64,000 nucleotides of DNA, taken from assembly GCF_023343835.1 (NCBI RefSeq), contig NC_064443.1:11780001-11844000 (forward strand), in the 5' to 3' direction. Made by a program: the position numbers and the translations under genes. Below, one piece after another: positions 58,131-64,000 of the stretch. This DNA is from Lagopus muta. Lineage: Eukaryota > Chordata > Aves > Galliformes > Phasianidae. Every line of letters starts with the position of its first letter. Position 1 is the first letter of the stretch. The notes below the pieces were generated by a model. It was given only the letters and a program-made list of their open reading frames with translations, had not been told where the DNA came from and ran no database searches.

Positions 58131-61100
58131 CGTCCTGGGAAAGCCTGAAACAGTTGGCTGTTGGCCACAGAAAGTTCAGCAATGCACAATTCCAGTCCGT
58201 AGCGCTACTCAAACACGGGCTGCTGCAGAAACAAACCGGCTGATTTGCTTTCTGTGGGCAGCAATAAACAGAAAATCTTTTGTCTCACCTCAAGTAGGCA
58301 CCGACGCTTTGTTCAGGGAAGAGTGACGATGAAATGTACCTAGCAAAAATGCTGTGGGGCCGAATACCATCAGCAGTTCTCTTGAAAGGCTATTCAGCCA
58401 AGCATCATGGAGATGCAAAGGACAGCATCCGAAGCAAATGCTTAGGCACTAGGTACTGTTTGGTGCTGACATTTTGAAATGCCCCGTGTCAGGGTTCTCA
58501 AGCAACTTAGAGTACCCCTAAACTGTGAGTTTAGTAACTTCTGTCCCATTGCAAGAATGGGAATACAGCTAGGAACTAAAAAAAGAAAACACAACAAAAA
58601 GCAACAACGACAACAAGAAAACATGTACAGGGGACACTGGGGGACCTAAGACATATCTGTTAAATGCTATTTTTCCTGCTGTAAGAGATTGAGCCCATTG
58701 ACATGGGTGAAGACCACAAGAGACAAGAACCAAGACTAACATGGGGTATGCAGCTCTGCATTTTCCTGCATAGTCCAGGCATAGAACACATGGTTAGGAG
58801 CATTTTCCATGTTTTATATTTTAGTCTTTTAGTCTTCCATGCTCATGCTGCCATGACTTCATGTTCTCAGATTCCCATACAAGAGAAAGTCATTTCTGGA
58901 TTATTTTAACAAGCTTTTGCATGTTAGCCACTCCGTTCTCAACAACCTTTCTGCAGCTAAGCTTTTTACCATCGTGATTAAAAAATTTAACCTTTCCAAT
59001 TAGATGTTTCCTGTGCCATTTGCTTCTATTGTCATGTTCTTTTTCATGCATATTATAGCCTGACAAATGCAGCAGAACTTTGCTAATTCAGATTAACGAT
59101 GGGGAGATCTATTGCAAATTACACTATTTTGTGGATGAGTAAAGTAACTGAATGAGTACAATGAAAAAGCAAAGCACATTTTTTGATACGTTGTTCTTGT
59201 TCACTTATTTTGACAACTGTTGTGTAATTTCCTAATAGTTCCTAATGTAATAATTTCTGTTTTGCAGAAATAATGGAGTTGTATGACTTCCATCTTCTAA
59301 TGAATCACAAAAATAAATATGCTTCTTTGTAAAACACATCCTTTAAATTTCCTTCTCAACTCTACCCTATTAGAGTACTTATGCCCTTACCTGGAAATAT
59401 GGGAGACAAATATGTTTTACAACTGAATTTTACAGCATGCATGGTAGAGAAGTTCTGGTGTAGCACAAATAAATGTTATAACTACAATCTTTCTTCTGCT
59501 GCATCACTTTATAGGTGAGCTTAATCTTAACTGAATATGAGTGGTAGGACGACATGCATCAGCTACTGGCATATTTAATTTTCTTCTGGGACAGATGAGA
59601 ATACCTGAATGGCAGTCTAAAAACTGAACATATCTTTAGTTTTGGTACTTCAGTGTTTGCAGAGTTTATGGTTGTGTGCTAGAACTGTTGATACTATACA
59701 CAAATTTCATGTGCTGTGATCACGGCAACATTTATGGCAGGAGTAGGTTATGAAAAAGACTGGTACCAGAAACTTTATAAGAAAGTGGGAAAATAATTTA
59801 CTTTCTAAAATTAATAGGGAGCAGTCATAAAAGGCAACTACTGCTTGTTCATTTTTTGTTATATGAATATGAATTACTTCCACTGGAGAGATACCTTCAC
59901 CAAAAAAAGACAAGAAAGTGTTTTTACTTTCTTCTTTTGGGTTGTATTGAAAGGAAGAATGATGACACACCAATCATTCTAATGGAATGGTAGGTTACAA
60001 TGACAGGACAGCTTGCTTTAGTCAGCCTGCACCATGCCAATGTCAGGTAAGGTCAATGACTATTTATCATCTGCCAATGACTGCAGGCCCTTATCAGCCT
60101 GTTATAGAGACAAGGAACTTCCTATCACATCCACAAGAGGCAAAGCTTCAAGGATTTAAACTACAGTACAGTGTGACACTTTTCATAGATAGCACATACA
60201 TCTAGACAAAAAGCCAGCTTGAACTGCATCATCTATTTCCCATAAACACTTCATAATATCATTGGATGTCGTTAACATTCTAGGAACCAAACCTGTTCCT
60301 TGGTTTTAAGCTGATTCTTTTTAGTTTGTAACAAAACCATGATGGAAATTAAGGTAAAAATGAACATTTCACAGAAGCAGGAGCTGACTTGCAGGTCCTG
60401 AATCCTATCCCTTTAGAGCAATGGTAATGCTCTCTTCTCATAGCAAAACTTACAGAGGTAATAACTGATGTGAACACAGGTCAGAGAATCACAGACAAGT
60501 ACAAGACACTGGAAAGAGTAGATGGGGATGTGGCAAAATGGCATCTCATAGCTTCATCAGTTTCTTACAGGATGAAACCCACAGCAGAGCTATAGACAAT
60601 GCTTCCAAAGATCATTTTCTTTGACTGAGACACTAATGAACTTCTGCAGACTGCAGTCAGCCTAGGAAAAGCTGTCACTCCACACTTTGGAAGGTTGTTA
60701 GTGTTGAGCTGTTAATATATGAAACCCACCAGCAATTAATTACAAAAATAATAATTTGTGAATGAAACATGGCTTCATCACTCATTCTTTACTTGGATGC
60801 TATTGACAAATAAGCTTTCTCATACAATGAAGCCTGTGTTGTATGAGCTGGTCTTGAATTCTTGGCCATAGCCCAAATCAGGCAGATATTTACTATTATC
60901 AAACCTCTGTGCCCACAGTTCACTATGGGAATTCATATTTTTTAAACATACAGAACCAAATGTCTGGGTACAACCTAAATAAAGCATTGCCTGTGTAGGT
61001 TTTATATAAAATTACTGAAGTAAAACAAACTTCCTTAGAAAAGACACCTAACGATGTGCTGAAATATTTATGTCCTGCCCTCGCATGGTTTCTGTGAACA

Positions 61101-64000
61101 GCTGTTTGAACTTCAGAGGAACAAATTTAATTTGGTAGATTGGGAAGAGCTGAGCAGGATGCCAGCTGAGGAGCTGGGGAGGCAATGCTTATAAAGACAG
61201 ATCTCAACTTAAAAAAATACCTCTCAAAGATGAAAAATCAGCTTTTATCAGAAATAAATTTTCTGAAGAGCATCTGTAGTTCAGGAAATCTATTCATACA
61301 ATTAGGCTAAATATCTTTTCTACAGAACAGTTCCTCACTTTGCAGTTCAGTACTGCTGCAATTCCTCTGTCATATTAACTTCCTTTCAGCATTTCCTTTA
61401 ATGCAACTTCCAAATCTACAGCACACAAATATGTTGGAGGACAGTGCTGCTGAAATGCTTCCTAAGTAAGCATAGCAGTTTCCAGCCCCTGCTCTGGAGG
61501 GAGAAGTAACAGCTAATTAGTTTCCTATCTGAAGGGAAAAAAAGCAGTTATGGGGCTCAGCTCGGACCAAGCACCAGCCAGCATGGGGAACTGCAGAGCT
61601 AAGGCTCAAGACACCGCATGCCTTCTTCTCATCTGGCTCTGTGTCTCTGCAGTCCGTCTGCCTCCTTTCATTCACTGGTTCTGTGCCTTGCATGATTTGG
61701 GCATGATTTGTACTGCAGCAGCAATATTCTTGGCAGACTTACGACCTTCACCCAGTGGATCCAATGGAAAATGAGTCTAGCTGGGTCTTTTTATTGACTG
61801 TATTTCCATTATCTTCACAGATGCTTTCTTTCCTGCCTTATGTTCTAATGGACAGAAGCTCCTCTTGGACAATAGCTGCTACATGGCTCTCTCAGTTTCC
61901 CAGAAAACACCACTGATATGACTCCTAAAGTTACTTCAGACCTGTCACATGCTTTTCTGTTCTTTACAACAAACTATTTGTTCTATCAGTAAGTACATCA
62001 TGTAAATCTCTTTGTACCATGATATTTATCCCACTGATCTACACAGGATACATCAGATTTTCAGATATTCTCACGTTTGCTTTCTTAGCTATCATAGGCT
62101 TACAAAGATTGAGGTATTTTCCACTTACCCATACACTACTCGTTAAAATAGGCTTTTAAAAATACCTTAAGGACTAAGTTATAAAATTACCATTAATTTT
62201 CTCTCTCTCACACATACACACCCTCAGTGGAAAACATTACTAAATTTTCCATTATAAATGAAAGTTAACAACGTGAATCATGATATTCCACACATATCTT
62301 TTCCAGTTTTTACACCGTGATGCAAACTGACCTCATAATTTTGTCATCTTCCCTATTTACAGCCCAATAATACTTTTCTGGCCGTTCACAAGGGCTGCAG
62401 AATTTATGAGGCACTTCCAAGTATTCAGGTACTTTACGAATACTTTGCCCGCGTTTCTCAAAAATGACTTCTAGGTAAATTTGTCTGCTCTGTGTACTGG
62501 ATTAAAACAGATTGAGAACAAAGTTGTAGTTTATACCATTTTGTTTTAGATTTTATTATATGGAAATATAAATTTTCATTGGTGATCACCTAAACTCAAT
62601 ACGCTGAAATGCTTTATTTTTACAGATACTGGTGCTTCTTCTCTTTTTCAGTGTATAAAACATACTGAGTACCAAATTGCTTTATCACATGAATACAAAT
62701 AACAAAACCTGACTCAACCTATTGGCTGGAAGTAGAAAAGCAGTGCAGCTTGTACTAAAATGTAGGCTATTCTTACGCCATCAGACTTAGGAAATCAATT
62801 CTGGAATAGGAGTCCTGGTCAGTTGCAAGGCACTGCATAACTTAACCTGGACTATAGTCAAGTCTCTCCATCCACTCTGTCCACTGTAACTATTAGAAAG
62901 GGTACAGATAGCTCCTTGGGCAAGTAGCATGGAAGGTGGAGAGGTTTTCTAGAACAGTGTTGGCACTTAGGTTTACTTAAGAAATGGGACAGGAATCCAG
63001 GCTTGTACTTTAACTCCAGTAATATGCTGTGTGTGCTAAGAAACATATGGCTGTATGTTGCAATGAGTGATGCATCTGGGTGAACCTGCACAGCAAGTTT
63101 CATTGTGTTCACTCCATAAAATCTAACAAGAAGATAATAAAAACATGGATGGCAAGTAAAACAAGTGACTGAAAACATCTGTGTGAGGAGAAATGAATAT
63201 TATGGTGCACAATTGGCTGGTGGTGCACCGTCATAAAATTTCACACTGTTGGTATCCTGAAAAGAAATCAAGCAAGCTTTCTTGCACTCATACCCAAAAT
63301 ACCCTCTCTGCATATCCCTCCCAGCACTGCATGCATTGTCCAGCTAAAACTCAGACATGCAAAATCTGTGTTAATCACACCAACAGAAAGGGAAGCAGGA
63401 CTGCTTTAAAATTTAAGTTTGCCTCCTGTTCAGGCTGTTCAAGAACTGGCAAAATGATGCTGGGCTTTCACAGGTGCAAGGCAATTCTGAAACAGGCCAG
63501 TTCAATCTGGTTGTCTGAATGTTCACTGCTTCTCTTCAGCCACCATCTCCCCTTGTCTTGACATCCCCATCTTATCTTACATTAAAGTCACTGGGCTTTT
63601 GGCGCTGACTCCAAACAGAACAGATAAGACTAAAAACGTGACATCCAAAATACATTGTAGACAGGATTGGTTTGAACCATCCCACAGTGTTATTACCTAG
63701 CACCTTGTCCAGGCTGGGTTATCTATTGGAAAGTCCTTTCCAAGTAAGTAACATTAAAACCTTTTCTAACAAATGGATTCCCTGACACCTGGAGTCACAG
63801 GTGCAATTCTACTTCTGAGTCTACAAAGCAGAGACAGAGAGAGAAAGAAACAGGTCAGAGTGTATAGATGTCAGATGAAGAAGAGTTGCTGAATCACGCG
63901 TCAAAGCACGTGGAGGAGCAAGGGCTGTGCTGGTTCCTTTAAATACACAGGGTACATCTCAACCGTGCTGAATCCAGCCCTGTATTCTGGGACAATGCAG

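Larger units (their letters stand above)
50834..64000 (-). other. Probable long CFAP20DC intron, AT-rich
   Basis: About 13 kb in which no coding exon was recognised on either strand. The mammalian gene is very large with long introns, so an intron is the simplest reading. A small exon without recognisable sequence could be missed. It contains CR1 fragments at 51220-51305 and 56881-57038 and a GC-richer islet at about 57960-58240. A short CT/CA-rich patch lies near 62202-62222. Confidence 0.5.

Noticed and set aside
1-64000. Endogenous retroviral, tRNA, CRISPR or other system-level loci
   Set aside because: No LTR pair, retroviral protein motif, tRNA-like fold or regularly spaced repeat array was recognised on either strand; only CR1 LINE fragments and simple repeats were found.

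Overview
The window is a piece of a vertebrate nuclear genome, almost certainly from a bird and probably a galliform such as chicken. The evidence is the set of scattered CR1 LINE fragments, several ending in the typical avian tail of repeated ATTCTATG-like octamers, compact spliced genes, and coding exons that read as clear orthologs of human genes by recalled protein sequence. No bacterial, phage, CRISPR or plasmid feature is present, and no endogenous retrovirus was recognised.

Four protein-coding genes, all on the minus strand, were reconstructed exon by exon. From left to right they are ACOX2 (2189-15132, 14 coding exons, 675 residues), FAM107A (18846-21282, 3 coding exons, 144 residues), FAM3D (34692-38162, 9 coding exons, 226 residues) and the last two coding exons of CFAP20DC/C3orf67 (48530-50833). 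Every intron used is GT-AG, the reading phase is kept across every junction, and each of the three complete genes adds up to a whole number of codons. The gene order matches the human 3p14 block ACOX2-FAM107A-FAM3D-CFAP20DC, which strongly supports the calls. In human, KCTD6 lies tail-to-tail beyond the 3' end of ACOX2, so the first ~700 bases may belong to its 3' untranslated region; this is inference only.

Layout: 1-2188 holds the ACOX2 3' UTR and the intergenic space to its left. 2189-15132 is the ACOX2 body. 15133-15900 is the ACOX2 upstream region with a CpG island. About 16.3-18.8 kb is probably the FAM107A 3' UTR. 18.8-21.3 kb holds the FAM107A coding exons. 21.3-34.7 kb is GC-rich FAM107A 5' intron or intergenic DNA. 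34.7-38.2 kb is FAM3D. 38.2-48.2 kb is intergenic, with several CR1 copies and a GC-rich islet carrying a CTCF-like site. 48.2-64 kb is the 3' end of CFAP20DC followed by what is probably a long AT-rich intron.

The genes do not form a pathway. ACOX2 is a peroxisomal branched-chain/bile-acid acyl-CoA oxidase, FAM107A a stress-responsive actin-binding coiled-coil protein, FAM3D a secreted cytokine-like protein, and CFAP20DC a cilium-related protein. No undescribed biological system was found. The points most worth a second look are a perfect glucocorticoid-response-element-like palindrome inside a CR1 fragment between ACOX2 and FAM107A, a CR1 copy filling most of a short FAM3D intron, two CTCF-like sites, the CpG-island tandem duplication, and a long unexplained plus-strand ORF at 22.6-23.3 kb.
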